This document shows positions 53,976 through 64,000 of a stretch of 64,000 nucleotides of DNA, in pieces. Location: assembly GCA_025667525.1 (NCBI GenBank), contig JANFOE010000056.1, positions 129,001 through 193,000 on the forward strand, in the 5' to 3' direction. The position numbers were made by a program, and so were the translations under genes. The DNA is from Glebionis coronaria (Eukaryota > Streptophyta > Magnoliopsida > Asterales > Asteraceae). Under the pieces are notes generated by a model. It ran no database searches and had not been told where the DNA came from. It saw only the letters and a list, made by a program, of their open reading frames with translations. Position 1 is the first letter of the stretch; the number at the start of each line of letters is the position of its first letter.

Positions 53976-56151
53976 AAACCATTGTCGTTCCCTCACGCAA
54001 TGCTAGAATATAGTATCTAAGCATCTCCAAAATTCAATTTTATTAACCTTTATTGAAAAGTAAAACTTGCTACAATACTATGAAGATTTGTAAAAGACAT
54101 AATGTATGATTTTCATCATGAATGTGACTTTTAGGGTCAATGAATAGAAACAAGTGAATGTCTCATAAAGTAAAGTTCGTCATCCTTGATTGTCTTACAT
54201 TCCATGCCAAGTGCAAAAACGATATCATTGTTGGTACAAGTCACAATGCTAACACTACTCATACGTCCAAATTGTGTAATACTTTTTCTCCCCACAATCC
54301 TAGTTATTATGAAAGAAAAGGTATCTAGAATTTTTTAACTATTTGTCATGGATCACAAGTGATTCATATTGACTTATTTGAGTATTTATTAGTCCGAAAA
54401 TAAAGTAGCACGATTTAATCGATAGTTAGCTAAAGGACAAAATCTTTTAAAACGGCTTCTCGTGTATCTCCTTAAGTTCATATCTTGGCATAACTCGTTT
54501 CACGATTTGAGACCTTTCTCGGACCGATATTTGGCATGTACTTCATACTTCAAATCTTCGGAAGACGTTCTTGAAATGATGGTCTTCTCTTCATATTTTG
54601 GAATTTCTTCACTTGACGTTTTTGAGAGATTCTTCATACTTGGACCACGACTTCATCATTTTTCTTCCATCTTTATTTTGGATTTTGATATACAACGATC
54701 CGCCTCCTTTTAGGACTTGGATATATTTATCCTCATACCTTGTTAGAGTCTTTTTGGATAGACTTTCTCCATGATCTTTAGGGGAGTAATTGCTTTTCGT
54801 CGTGTGTCTCGATCCTTCATATTGATTTTGGAATAATGATTCTTCACATCATCTTGGATCTTTAGCAACAAAATAGAGCTCATCATGCCTTGTTAGGGCC
54901 TTTTTGGACCTTCACCAATCTTCGCATCCCGCTTCAATAAGTTATGCCATGGCTATGAACTCTATTCAACCACGAGCAACTTTTAAACGATCTTGGGCTA
55001 GAAGCTAAGTAACCTTTCAAATCGTATGGCCTTACTTATTGAAATTATTTTATTCCTAATGCATTGATCTTATGGGAGAAAAAGCCACAATTAAAAACAT
55101 ATGAGTTTTTGAAAGAACACTTTCATGTTCTACGCTTAGCATGATCACTTGTCTAACTCTATCACTTCTCGTTCTTCACTATTTAAAGACCTCTAATTAA
55201 AGAGACTCGTGAATACTTAGCCATGCAAGCCAAAATTAAGCCAAATTTGGATTAGCTTCGTTAAGACTATATTAAATCGAAGTTTTGGGTTTTCAAGTCA
55301 CCTATAGGATCTTGCACTTTCTTGGACTTTTTCATGTTTTAGAGAATGCATTTTAAAGTTCCCTTGATAAGTGACTTTCTAGGATCAATTATAGGAACTT
55401 GTGAAAAGTTCTTGTTCTTAACCCGTATGAGCTAAGACTTTCGCGTTTTAAAGTTCCCTATATAAAAGTCTAGCAAAACTTGATTCAAGCGGGTTAAGGA
55501 ATGTAAAGGGCTCCAAATGCCCATCAAGTCAAAAATTAACTCTTATTCTACCCATCAGAAAATATACATTCGTATCTTAAAAACACTTATGAAACTAAGA
55601 AAAATTTTAAAATTTGGCCATTTTTAGCCTTTTTTGCAACAAAACAAAACAAAACGATGAAAGTTGGAAAACGCGTGTGCGTGGCAAGGCAAGTATCTAT
55701 TTACTCCCCCCCCCCCATACCAAAATTAAACATTGTCCTCAATGTTTCGAGTCTAAAGGTGGAGCACCCCCATACTAGAGAGGAAGAGTCGAATGATTAG
55801 GATCTAGCATGGAAAGGGTGATCAACAATATATCTAAAGCCGTTTATGAGTTATGCTAAAAGATAATTGTTAGAAAATAAAGGATATGTCATGGATTCGT
55901 GAAAAACTCTTCAAGAAAACGATCGAGGCTCACGTAAACGAACACGAGAGTCTTCAATCGTGGCGATGATGACGATCTGGATAACACATTCACAAAAAAC
56001 CATGAGACAACGAGTTGGAAGGGCACAAATCCCCTCTCATTAACTACATTAGAAAGCGATAATATGTACAATGGATAAGCATGGGATCTCCCCCACGAGG
56101 CACCTCGTTTTTTTATTACTGAGTCATGAGCTCGACTCAATCCCCTTAATG
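53976..56151 (-). other. Ath-m 3' noncoding region
   Basis: 2.2 kb with no credible frame. From about 54360 to 55520 it matches the reverse complement of the TRG 3' noncoding region (23400-24520), for example around ATCTTGGCATAACTCG and TCTCGGACCGATATTTGG. It carries a run of 11 C at 55706-55716 in a purine-tract-like position, close to a CATTGTCCTCAATG sequence also found in TRG. Confidence 0.75.
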
Positions 56152-57185
56152 CTAATTATCATTGGGGAAGGTGACTTGGTCGAGGTCGTCCAAAGAAGGG
56201 ACTTCCCTACCGAAGTAGTGCTTAAGCCTATGTCCATTCACCTTGAAATTAGGACCATCATTTTGAGCTAGCTCGACGGTCCCATAAGGAAACACTTGTG
56301 TTATGGTGAACGGACCCGACCAACGAGATTTCAATTTCCTGGAAAATATCTTCAAACGATATGTAAAAAGTCGATCACAAACATTAAAAACCCGGTTTTA
56401 ATCTTTGAATCATGAAACTTGTTAGTCTTTTCCTTAAAAATTAGTGAATTTTCATAAGCATTATCTTTTAATTTATCCAATTCATTAAGTTGTATTTTCC
56501 GGTGATTTCCCGCGGTCTTCAAGTCATAGTTGGCACGCTTTAGGGCCCAATATGCCTTATGTTCCAGCTCAATAGGCAAATGACAATTCTTTCCATAAAC
56601 CAACTTATAAGGAGTACAACTGATAGGTGTCTTATAAGCGGTCCGAAAGGCCCATAAAGCATCATCGAGTTTGTCAGAACATGAAGCATGGTTTTCTCCA
56701 ATCGACCTCTCTAAAATCCTCTTCAAATCTCGGTTTGAAACCTCGACGTGACCACTCGTTTGCGGGTGATAAGCCGTAGAAAGACGATGTGTAACTCCAT
56801 ATTTCTTTAAAACCTTTTCGAATTGGTCATTACAAAAATGGGTTCCACGATTGCTTATGATAGCACGACGGGTTCCAAACCGAGAGAATAGTTGTTTCAA
56901 GAACTTCACTACCACACGAGCATCATTTGTAGGTAAATCCTTAGCTTCCACCCACTTTGAAAGGTAGTCGACGGCGACGAGGATATACTTGTTTCCATGA
57001 GATGATGGGAAAGGCCCCATAAAGTCAATGTCCCAAATGTCGAAAATCTCACACACTTGAGATGTATTTTGCGGCATTTCATCCTCTTGCGACGATTTTC
57101 CTTGGCGTTGACAAGAATCACACGACTTCACAAGTGCGTGTGCATCACGATAGATCGTACGCCAAAAGAAGACGGCATCAGACAC
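56152..57185 (-). pseudogene. Ath-m integrase, degenerate
   Basis: The minus-strand Gypsy integrase. The main frame (57185-56352) has the zinc-binding [11 protein letters not shown] end, the core [12 protein letters not shown] with the first catalytic Asp, and [12 protein letters not shown] with the Glu. The second catalytic Asp is replaced: ISNRGTHF instead of the usual ISDRGTHF. A one-base indel near 56395 moves the C-terminal part (SRWSGPFTITQVFPYGTVEL, VNGHRLKHY) into another frame (56355-56152). It cannot encode an active enzyme. Confidence 0.9.
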
Positions 57186-57610
57186 TTTCTTATCCGTGAG
57201 ATTAACACCATGGTGACCACCCGTGGATCCCTCGTGACAAGCTCTAAGGATGTTAGAAGCTTCGGTACGAAAGACACAACGTCGAACGAGTTGATCCGCA
57301 CAAACCCGAAAGAGATAAGGGTCGTCCCAAAAATAGAATTGACGTCACGAAATAATTTTCTCTTTTGTTGTGTCGTCATACCCTTGATTATGAAGTTCCC
57401 CGCATGGTAGTTTGCAATGTCGACAAACCATGGGGTGTCTTCCTTAGAATTCACTACTCCGAGAGTCTCGAGAAGAAATGTTTCACTGATTTACTTGTTC
57501 TCGAATACATCTTTGTGAGGATCTTCTAAACGAGAGAGATGATCGGACGCTAGATTCTCGGCTCCTTTTTTGTCAAGTATGGTGACATCAAATTCTTGGA
57601 AGAGGAGCAT
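57186..57610 (-). pseudogene. Ath-m RNase H to integrase linker, frameshifted
   Basis: Recognisable Athila linker text (DTPWFVDIANYHAGNFI, then a [16 protein letters not shown] block in a second frame near 57335) is split by a frameshift around 57345. Several stops separate it from the RNase H fragment. It leads into the integrase zinc-binding region. Confidence 0.75.
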
Positions 57611-58012
57611 CTAAAGGAGCAATCTCGGCTTAGCATCTTGCTTAGCTAAGAGGTACTTGATAGTTGAATGATCCGTATACACGATGATTTTAGTCAAGAC
57701 GAGATAAGGTCGGAATTTCTCAAAAGCATAAACCACGGCAAGGAATTCCTTTTCCGTTGTGGTGTACTTAAGTTGAGCAGCGGTCATCGTCTTGCTAGCA
57801 TAATGGATAGGACGGAAGTGCTTTTCATAACGTTGCCCTAATACGGCCCCAATTGCATAACCACTTGCATCGCACATGATTTCAAAGGGTAATTCCCAAT
57901 TAGGAGCAACAAGAATGGGAGCTTCGGTAAGTTTCCTTTTAAGAGTTTCGAAAGATCCAACACAATCCTCATTGAAGTTAAAAGGAGCATCCTTCTCGAG
58001 AAGATGTGTCAT
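57611..58012 (-). pseudogene. Ath-m RNase H fragment
   Basis: 133 codons on the minus strand. The RT thumb/RNase H region has APILVAPNWELPFEIMCDAS, AIGAVLGQR, HYASKTM, TTTEKEFLAVVYAFEKFRPYL and TDHSTIKYLLAKQDAK. The core reads well, but the fragment is bounded by stops on both sides. Confidence 0.85.
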
Positions 58013-58545
58013 AGGTCGAGTGATTTTCGAAAAGTCTTTGATGAAACGACGATAAAAGCCCGCGTGGCCTAGGAAACTCCTAACTCACTTAATGGTTTTG
58101 GTATGAGATGACTTGGCGATGACGTCTATCTTAGCTTTATCGACCTCAATCCTCGCTTTTGAGACCTTGTGCCCTAAGACGATTCCTTGTTTACACATAA
58201 AATGACATTTTCCCAATTAAGCACAAGGTTGGTTTCTTCACAACGTTTTAACATTTTCTCAAGATTAGATAAACACGATGTGAACGAATCACCAGACACC
58301 AAAAAGTCATCCATGAATACTTCCATCGACTTCTCGATCATATCATTAAAAATAGCCATCATACACCGTTGAAACGTTCCCGGTGCATTACAAAGTCCGA
58401 AAGGCATTCTACGATAAGCAAACGTTCCATATGGACACGTAAACGTAGTTTTCTCTTGATCACGAGGGTCGATAGGGATTTGAAAGTAACCGGAAAAACC
58501 ATCTAAAAAGCAATAAAATTCATTTCCCGCAAGACGCTCCAACAT
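58013..58545 (-). pseudogene. Ath-m reverse transcriptase, core fragment
   Basis: The minus strand shows FYCFLDGFSGYFQIPI, TFTCPYGTFAYRRMPFGLCNAP, TFQRCMMAIF and the catalytic FMDDF. The frame is open from 58545 to 58174, then lost by a frameshift near 58195 although RT text continues in another frame to about 58013. Upstream, a TAA replaces an expected sense codon just before MLERLAG. Confidence 0.88.
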
Positions 58546-58620
58546 TTAGGCCATGAAGGGCAAGGGAAAGTGGTCTTTACGAGTGGCGTCATTTAACTTT
58601 CGGTAGTCAATACACACCCT

Positions 58621-59155
58621 CTAACCGGTCACAACACGAGTCGAAATTAACTCGTTGTTTTCATTGGGCACAACGGTCATTCCTCCCTTCTTAGGGACGC
58701 ATTGGATTGGGCTCACCCATGGGCTATCGGATATAGGATAAATCATTCCCGCGTCAAGAAGTTTTAAGACTTCCTTTTTGATGGCATCGTGAATTTTGGG
58801 GTTTACACTTCTTTGACTTTGAATTGCGGGTTTATAGTCCTCCTCCATTAAAATCTTGTGAGTACAAAATTTTGGGTCAATACCCTTAATGTCGGAAATT
58901 TTCCACGCAATATCCCCTTTATGAGCTTTAAGAATTTTTACAAGTGCGACTGTTATCATTAGCAAGATCTTTTGCGATATTAACCGGCAACTTGTCATCA
59001 CCTTCCAAGAATGCGTATTCAAGGTGAGATGGAAGATCTTTCAATTCAAGGATTGGCGGTTCCTCGATCGAAGATTTTTGTTCAACACTCATAACTTCCA
59101 TCAGTGGAAGAAATGGTGGAATGAGAGTATCATTACTAATAATCACCTCATCTTC
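58621..59155 (-). pseudogene. Ath-m protease-RT linker and RT N-terminus
   Basis: Two overlapping minus-strand frames. One (59146-58928) has ILELKDLPSHLEYAFLEGDDKLP. The other (59022-58621) has IAWKISDIKGIDPKFCTHKI, INPKIHDAIKKEVLKLLDAG, YPISDSPWVSPIQCVPKKGG and ends at a TAG where the family usually has a Trp codon. A frameshift lies near 58940. The element is cut at 59155 by the Chr-m LTR; its upstream part should lie beyond Chr-m, outside the window. Confidence 0.88.
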
Positions 59156-59934
59156 TGTAACACCTTATTATGGTAAATGGAATGTCACGCGTGATTATGG
59201 CGTGTCATCAAAGCATACAAGGATAAATGTCTTAAACATTACATGACCATAAAGGAAATACCGGAAACAAACATCGGTACCCTAAAGTATAAGTTCATCA
59301 CACACAAACATAAGTACTGGAAAGGAAGGACTAAACAATGTCCATGGAAACAAGTAGCAAAAATGTATGATGACAAGCATCAAGTAATGAAAGCTCGAAA
59401 GCTTCCAATCCATATGCACGTACGCTTAGAGTCAACGAGCATCCCTGAGTACCAGCCGTTTTGGGAACATGAAAAGAAAATGGTTGAGCATAACGCTCAG
59501 TGCACGGATATACAAGCATAGAATGAATAACATAAGCATATACTACATATAGCAGCGAAATTGATTAAGTCTTGGAAAACCTGGTATAACTTAGTAAAAC
59601 TGGTTTTATAGTTTGAAAATCCTTATGTTTATCTTATAAAAACTGTTTAACATGTTAACAATTAAGCCAACATAGGTCATGAAATATCAACGTGCATGAA
59701 TACTTGGAGGGGTGACCTCATCATGCAATTAGAGGGGTTGCCTCTAATTAATATAAGTTTGGGTAGGAGGGATCAACTCCTTGTGAAGGATGCAAGGCAC
59801 ACACCACATTCACCTGAATAATCTGTTAAAAACATGTAACCTAGGATGCACCCATACACCCCACATGATAACATAATAGTATGGCCAAAAGCTGAAAGGG
59901 ACGCCACGAGCTATCACTCCGCCGTGGTGAAGTC

Positions 59935-59979
59935 ATAACACTGGTGCCTCCAGTGTTATGGTTATGGTACCTCCATAAC
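59935..59979. repeat. Two adjacent inverted repeats in Chr-m LTR
   Basis: ATAACACTGG (59935-59944) pairs with CCAGTGTTAT (59950-59959). Immediately after, GTTATGG (59961-59967) pairs with CCATAAC (59973-59979). All arms match perfectly, with loops of 5 bases. Confidence 0.85.
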
Positions 59980-60412
59980 TAGGTGAAACTGGTCATAAAT
60001 GTATATGGCTTAGGCATTTAAATTAAACATAAGCAAATCAAAAAATATAAAACATATACTGGGAAAACAGTTGGCTGCATACGGGGAATCCTAATAAGGA
60101 AAGAATGTCCATAGTGAAAGGACGTAGAATCCGTACCTTACGTCCAGTGAACGAAGAAGACGAACGGAAGAGAATCCTACTTCGATCTCACTAATGCTAC
60201 ATAAATAGTATACGTGTATAAGTATTCTTGTTACTGAGTACGTAACTGGTTTTATATCATGTCTTAGCTTGTTTTATATGTTCATGTTTTGTTTTACTGA
60301 TTTTATCGTTAGGTTGTGTTTACCATGTATTCTGGATATTCTGATTAAGTATTACTTGTATTTCTTGTATTATTATACTTGTTGTGTAATAATAAGTAAC
60401 TTTCTAAAAATA

Positions 60413-60540
60413 ACAGGTTTCCTAAAATAAAAAGTTTCGAAAAATAGATTAACTGCTTAAAATAGATAAGTTTTTAAAACTAGAAAGTTTCCAAAAATAG
60501 TATGTTTTCTTAAATAGAAAGTTTCTATAATTAGAAATAA
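60413..60540. repeat. Degenerate AAAGTTTCNAAAATAG repeat in Chr-m LTR
   Basis: About six imperfect copies of a unit near 20 bp (AAAGTTTCGAAAAATAG, AAAGTTTCCAAAAATAG, GAAAGTTTCTATAATTAG and others). It has no coding potential. Confidence 0.65.
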
Positions 60541-61109
60541 GCTGTATTATTAAGCTAATAAGATATGCTTAAGTTTTACTGCCTAAATATACCAAGTCAT
60601 GTGATTAATAGTATAGTTTATTAATTATAACATGTAAATTAAATAAACTATATGTTATATGATTTATTTAAATATAGTCATGATTTAATTAAATTAAAGT
60701 GTATATAATACTTAGGTTAAAACGTGTATTAATATTCATATTAATATAACCTAAGTCATGAAAATTAATTAATTATACGTCATGTTTTAATAATTAATTA
60801 ATTACTTTAGTCTAAATTATATAAATAAATACTTAGGTTAAAATCATGTATTATTTAATAATAATAATAATCCTAGGTCCATGTTTTAATTAAATTAATT
60901 ATATGCCATGTTAAATTAATTTAATTAAATTATACATTAAATAAACTTGTAAAACTATGAAACTTGTAAAAATAATAACCCGAACCCATGTATTGTTTTT
61001 ATTAAACATGTCGTGAACCAGACCCGATAATCCATGAACCGGTCGAACCAAAACCCCAAAAATAGTGGCAAACCGGCCTAGGGCGGTTTTCCCTGCCTTC
61101 GCATCACTG

Positions 61110-61412
61110 CCACCGGCTGTAACCGGTGGTCTTGCCCTTCTCGCCCAGCCGCTGACCACACTAGGGTTCCCACTAGCAATAGCCAGTGGCCCCCTGCTTA
61201 AGTGCGGTTTCCCCCTGCTTACCATAAATAGCCACCGGCTTTAGCCGGTGGTGGAGCTGTGTGGCTGCCGAGACCAACCGAACCACAAGACACCCCCGAC
61301 GCACGTTGGGGTGTCTTGTTTCCCTGCTGTTGACTGAAACCCAACACCACTGAGACCTTTGTCTCGTGTGGTGATACGAACCAAACGACACCGAGAGTCG
61401 TGAGACTCTCGG
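61110..61412. repeat. Cluster of inverted repeats in GC-rich part of Chr-m LTR
   Basis: CCACCGG/CCGGTGG at 61110-61129; CCACCGGCT/AGCCGGTGG with a 2-base loop at 61232-61251; CAAGACACCCC/GGGGTGTCTTG at 61286-61318; CCGAGAGTC/GACTCTCGG at 61391-61412. All arms are perfect. The surrounding 61050-61450 is much more GC-rich than the rest of the LTR. Confidence 0.88.
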
Positions 61413-62178
61413 TTTGTGTGGCGGCCGAACACCAAACCCGAAACACCCTTGTATTATTTACCCACCATGGTTTTACTTATTTTAATTCTTGTGTTTTTAA
61501 ACCCCATGATCATACATGCATAAAACATAAAAAAAAGAAGATAAAAAGAAAGGTTTTCGGATTACCAAAACACGTGGAATCAATAGATCTTGAATACACG
61601 AACACGTTCTTCTGATTTCTTAAATCAAAATCAACCAATCACCCTTGTTTTGGTGATGTAGCTGCCGGCCTACGGAGCAAAGAAGAGGGTTTTAGGGTTT
61701 TTACTTTTCTAAAATTTTACTATGAATGAATAATGTTTACATTATTTGTTTACTTAATAAAACAAATAGGTTGGGGCCCCTCCTTCTTTGTGTGCCACGG
61801 CTACCAGGGCCCACCAAGGGAAACCCGTAGCTATTTCGTGTTCTAATATATTACGTGTTCGTGTGCTTGTATTTAAGTTTCGTTATTATTTAATATTTGT
61901 GTTATTATATATACTTGTACGTAGTCGTAATAATAATTACGTAAATCATAATTATACGTTCATGAATCTTACGTTCATGATTTCATGTTCGTGATTTAAT
62001 TATTATCTATAATAATTATCGTGCATTATTACATACTTAATACTTATCGTGTAATAACACATACGTAGTTCTTGTAATTAATGTTCGTGAAACGTATTCA
62101 TGTTATAAAAGGAAAGTTTTAATCATGTACGTACGATTATAAGTGTATTGTTCATGGTAATAGCATGCGGGTTTTACA

Positions 62179-62190
62179 ACTCTTCCCAAC
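62179..62190 (-). other. Chr-m polypurine tract
   Basis: The minus strand reads GTTGGGAAGAGT immediately upstream of the LTR start TGTAAAACC. It contains two T, so it is weaker than the other tracts here. Confidence 0.6.
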
Positions 62191-62784
62191 TAAAAAGAAT
62201 AATTCGTCCCTGAATTATAGATAAAGTAAACTGAAAAAGAGGAACATAGCTGAATTCAAAACTTGAATGAGGGTAAGAAGTCCGGATAGACTCCTCGGTT
62301 TCCCAAGTGGCTTCCCGTTCGGTATGGTCCCTCCAAAGGATTTTGACGAATGGAATCGTCTTCCTCCTCATGACTCGTTCTTGTCTGTCAAGAACTCGTT
62401 CGGGTTCCTCTATGAAGGTAAGATCTTCACGTATCTGTTCCAGTGGATACTGAACCATGTGAAGGGTAGATATTTGTACCCTCTGAGTAAGGACACATGG
62501 AAAATATCATGAACGTGGGAAAGCTGTGGAGGTAACGCTAAACGATAAGACACTTCACCGACTCGCTCAATGACATCAAACGGTCCGATGAATCGAGAAC
62601 TGAGCTTCCCTTTGATTCCAAAACGCTTAACGCCACGTGCCGGTGATACCTTAAGAAAGACGTGATCTCCAACGTTAAAATGTAAGTCCCTACGATGTTT
62701 GTCGGCATAACTCTTCTGACGTGATCGTGCTTCTTGCAATTTTTGCTTAGCTACAGCGACCTTCTCGTTGGTCAACTCTATCAT
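62191..62784 (-). pseudogene. Chr-m integrase C-terminus and chromodomain
   Basis: The minus strand has the integrase C-terminal region with KSYADKHRRDLHFNVGDHVFLKVSP, FIGPFDVIERVGEVSYRLALP and HVHDIFHVSLLR (frame 62784-62410). In an overlapping second frame (62458-62174) a chromodomain follows: LTFIEEPERVLDRQERVMR, then ILWRDHTEREATWETEESIR. The switch of frame near 62440 is a lesion. A chromodomain at the integrase C-terminus defines chromoviruses and binds histone marks to guide insertion. Residue choice resembles the Tekay/Del branch. Confidence 0.88.
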
Positions 62785-63236
62785 TTCTGGTCCTTCAAGT
62801 GTTCGCTCACCAACCTAATCCCAACAGATTGAGGCGCGACACTTTCTGCCATACAACATCTCAAATGGAGCACACTTAATGCTGGCGCGCCAACTGTTGT
62901 TGTATGTAAACTCTACCAAACAGATGTAATCGTCTCAGTCTCCTGTCTATTCCAACACACATGACCTCAACATATCTTCAATGTCTGAATTGTTTGCTCC
63001 GAATGCCTGTCTGTTTGAGGATGAAAAGCTGTGCTAAGCTTAAGTTTTGTACCCCAAGCTTTCTGCAGACTCTTCCAAAATCGTGAAGTGAAACGAGGAT
63101 CTCTATCCGAGACGATGCTGGATGGATCACCATGAAGTCTCATGATCTCCTTCTTGTACGTATCGGCGAGTTTACTGACCTGATCATCCTTGCGGATCGA
63201 TAAGAAATGAGTTGACTTAGTAAGTCGATTGATAGT
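62785..63236 (-). pseudogene. Chr-m integrase core, broken
   Basis: The minus-strand core contains RLTKSTHFLSI, SIVSDRDPRFTSRFW with the second catalytic Asp, and STAFHPQTDRHSEQTIQT with the Glu. A stop lies in the CWD-VGER block near 62815, and the frame is disturbed between 62967 and 62785. The N-terminal side is cut near 63236 by the Ath-m-type LTR end; the first catalytic Asp is not in the window. Confidence 0.85.
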
Positions 63237-64000
63237 TGTAGAAATACGTCTTTTAGGAAAAAGAGCGTAAATAGGGTAAGTGAGCACGACGATTTAGGAA
63301 AACCGTGTGTGTATGACCCTAAAAGTGAGTTCGTTCTCGAGGAGGCAAGTGCGTTGTGTGTTGAGTTGATTAATGATTTGTGATAAATTGATTGAGAAAG
63401 AAATGGGATTAGAAGAGAAAGAAAAGACGGTTACGAAGACGGATCGAGCTAAGACGAAAACGCGTTCACGTAAAACCGTAAAAACTACAAAATTTAAAAT
63501 TTTAACCTAAAAATTCCTAAAAATTACTAAAAATCCACAATAAAATTCTAAGAGTTTACAAAAAATCAAAACTTGCTAAAACCTTTTAATTAATTAAATA
63601 ATGACTTTTTAATGCTAATTAAAGCCCTAAAAATCACTTTTAATTATTAAAAAGCCCTAAACAAGATTTTAAAGTTTGTAAACCTCAAAAATAACCTAGT
63701 TAAGCTAAAAAGTATTTTTTGAAATTTTAAAACCTAATATAACTATTCTTAAACACTTAAAAATTATAAAAATCTATTAAACCTTAAATTAATTCTAAAA
63801 AATAAATGAAAAGTCCTAAAAAGATTTGGAAAGTTACAAAGTTCCTAATTAAATGTCTACAATCTAGGAAAAATGAAAGAAGTAGAAAAAACAAATTTTA
63901 ATTCTTAATAATAAAATAATAATAAAATAATCAAAAAAATAAAAGTTTTATAAAATAATTCTAAAAAATTACCAAAAATCGTAAATAATGTAACTAAAAC
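63237..64000 (-). mobile_element. Second copy of Ath-m-type LTR end, cut by window edge
   Basis: From about 63237 the sequence matches 1845-2600 in the same orientation: AGAGCGTAAA, TTTAGGAAAACCGTG, the GGAGG block, then AT-rich DNA with CCTTTTAATTAATTAAAT and TGCTAATTAAAGCCCTAAAAAT. I read it as the left edge of a minus-strand Ath-m family LTR inserted in the Chr-m integrase. Whether it is a solo LTR or the 3' LTR of a full element cannot be seen. Confidence 0.55.

Larger units (their letters stand above)
59156..62178 (-). mobile_element. Chr-m 3' LTR (chromovirus)
   Basis: On the plus strand it runs from TGTAACACCTTATT to GGTTTTACA, giving TG...CA ends and TGTAA inverted termini, 3023 bp. 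In element sense the purine-rich GTTGGGAAGAGT sits just before the LTR. The size fits Tekay/Del chromoviruses. Inside are AT-rich DNA (60560-60960), a degenerate repeat (60413-60540), hairpin clusters (59935-59979 and 61110-61412) and no convincing gene. The second LTR is outside the window, so identity cannot be tested. Confidence 0.7.

Noticed and set aside
55889..56140. 83-codon minus-strand frame next to Ath-m integrase
   Set aside because: Downstream of the integrase end, with no conserved motif and bounded by noncoding DNA.
59243..59521. 92-codon plus-strand frame with Lys-rich protein
   Set aside because: It lies wholly within the Chr-m LTR, has no recognisable domain and no supporting signals. 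Chance frames of this length are expected.
60911..61446. Overlapping minus-strand frames in the GC-rich island (up to 104 codons)
   Set aside because: They lie in several frames over the hairpin cluster of the LTR. They reflect GC-rich, stop-poor sequence rather than a gene.

Overview
The window is plant nuclear DNA made almost wholly of LTR retrotransposons. I find no host gene, rRNA, tRNA or CRISPR array. Chromodomain Gypsy integrase, Athila-type Gypsy and Copia polyproteins with plant-type domain order, and primer sites matching initiator-Met and Asp tRNAs all point to a flowering plant. From memory of similar polyproteins I would guess a eudicot of the Asteraceae type, but this is unverified.

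Names used here: Cop3 is the tail of a plus-strand Copia element (1-1454). Ath-m is a degenerate minus-strand Athila-like Gypsy element. Its 3' LTR occupies about 1845-5361 plus 53891-53963, and its broken pol lies at 56152-59155. TRG is a tandem array of a gag-protease-only Athila-like element (5362-53885, plus strand). Cop1 is a Copia element (5524-17616, plus) and Cop2 a Copia element (27395-39617, minus). Chr-m is a minus-strand chromovirus (59156 to about 63236). A second copy of the Ath-m LTR end begins near 63237.

The elements are nested. TRG lies inside the 3' LTR of Ath-m with a 5-bp target duplication ATATG (5357-5361 and 53886-53890). TRG reads LTR-internal-LTR-internal-LTR-internal-LTR: four LTRs of about 1.95 kb and three internal regions of about 5.46 kb. 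Each internal region has its own primer binding site and polypurine tract, yet only one target duplication bounds the whole. Cop1 is inserted in the first TRG LTR (duplication TCACG). Cop2 is inserted in the gag of the second TRG unit (duplication CTCAA/CTTAA). Chr-m interrupts Ath-m pol, and an Ath-m-type LTR end interrupts the Chr-m integrase.

Cop2 looks young and complete: its LTRs read identical over 398 bp, and gag and pol are open. Cop1 is also young (2 differences in 537 bp of LTR) but carries a stop in gag and lesions in an extra 3' ORF. TRG units encode gag plus a DLGAS protease and an acidic C-terminal tail but no reverse transcriptase or integrase. The related Ath-m encodes those enzymes but in broken form, so movement of TRG would have needed enzymes in trans.

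The most unusual signal is that four element families each carry their own dispersed short motif, repeated roughly 20 to 50 times with unrelated spacers. They are AACGCTGACAAG in Cop1 (coding, noncoding and LTR), ATTCCGGAT in TRG LTRs, ATCGGAATG in the Cop2 leader and CAATAAGCT in the Ath-m LTR.
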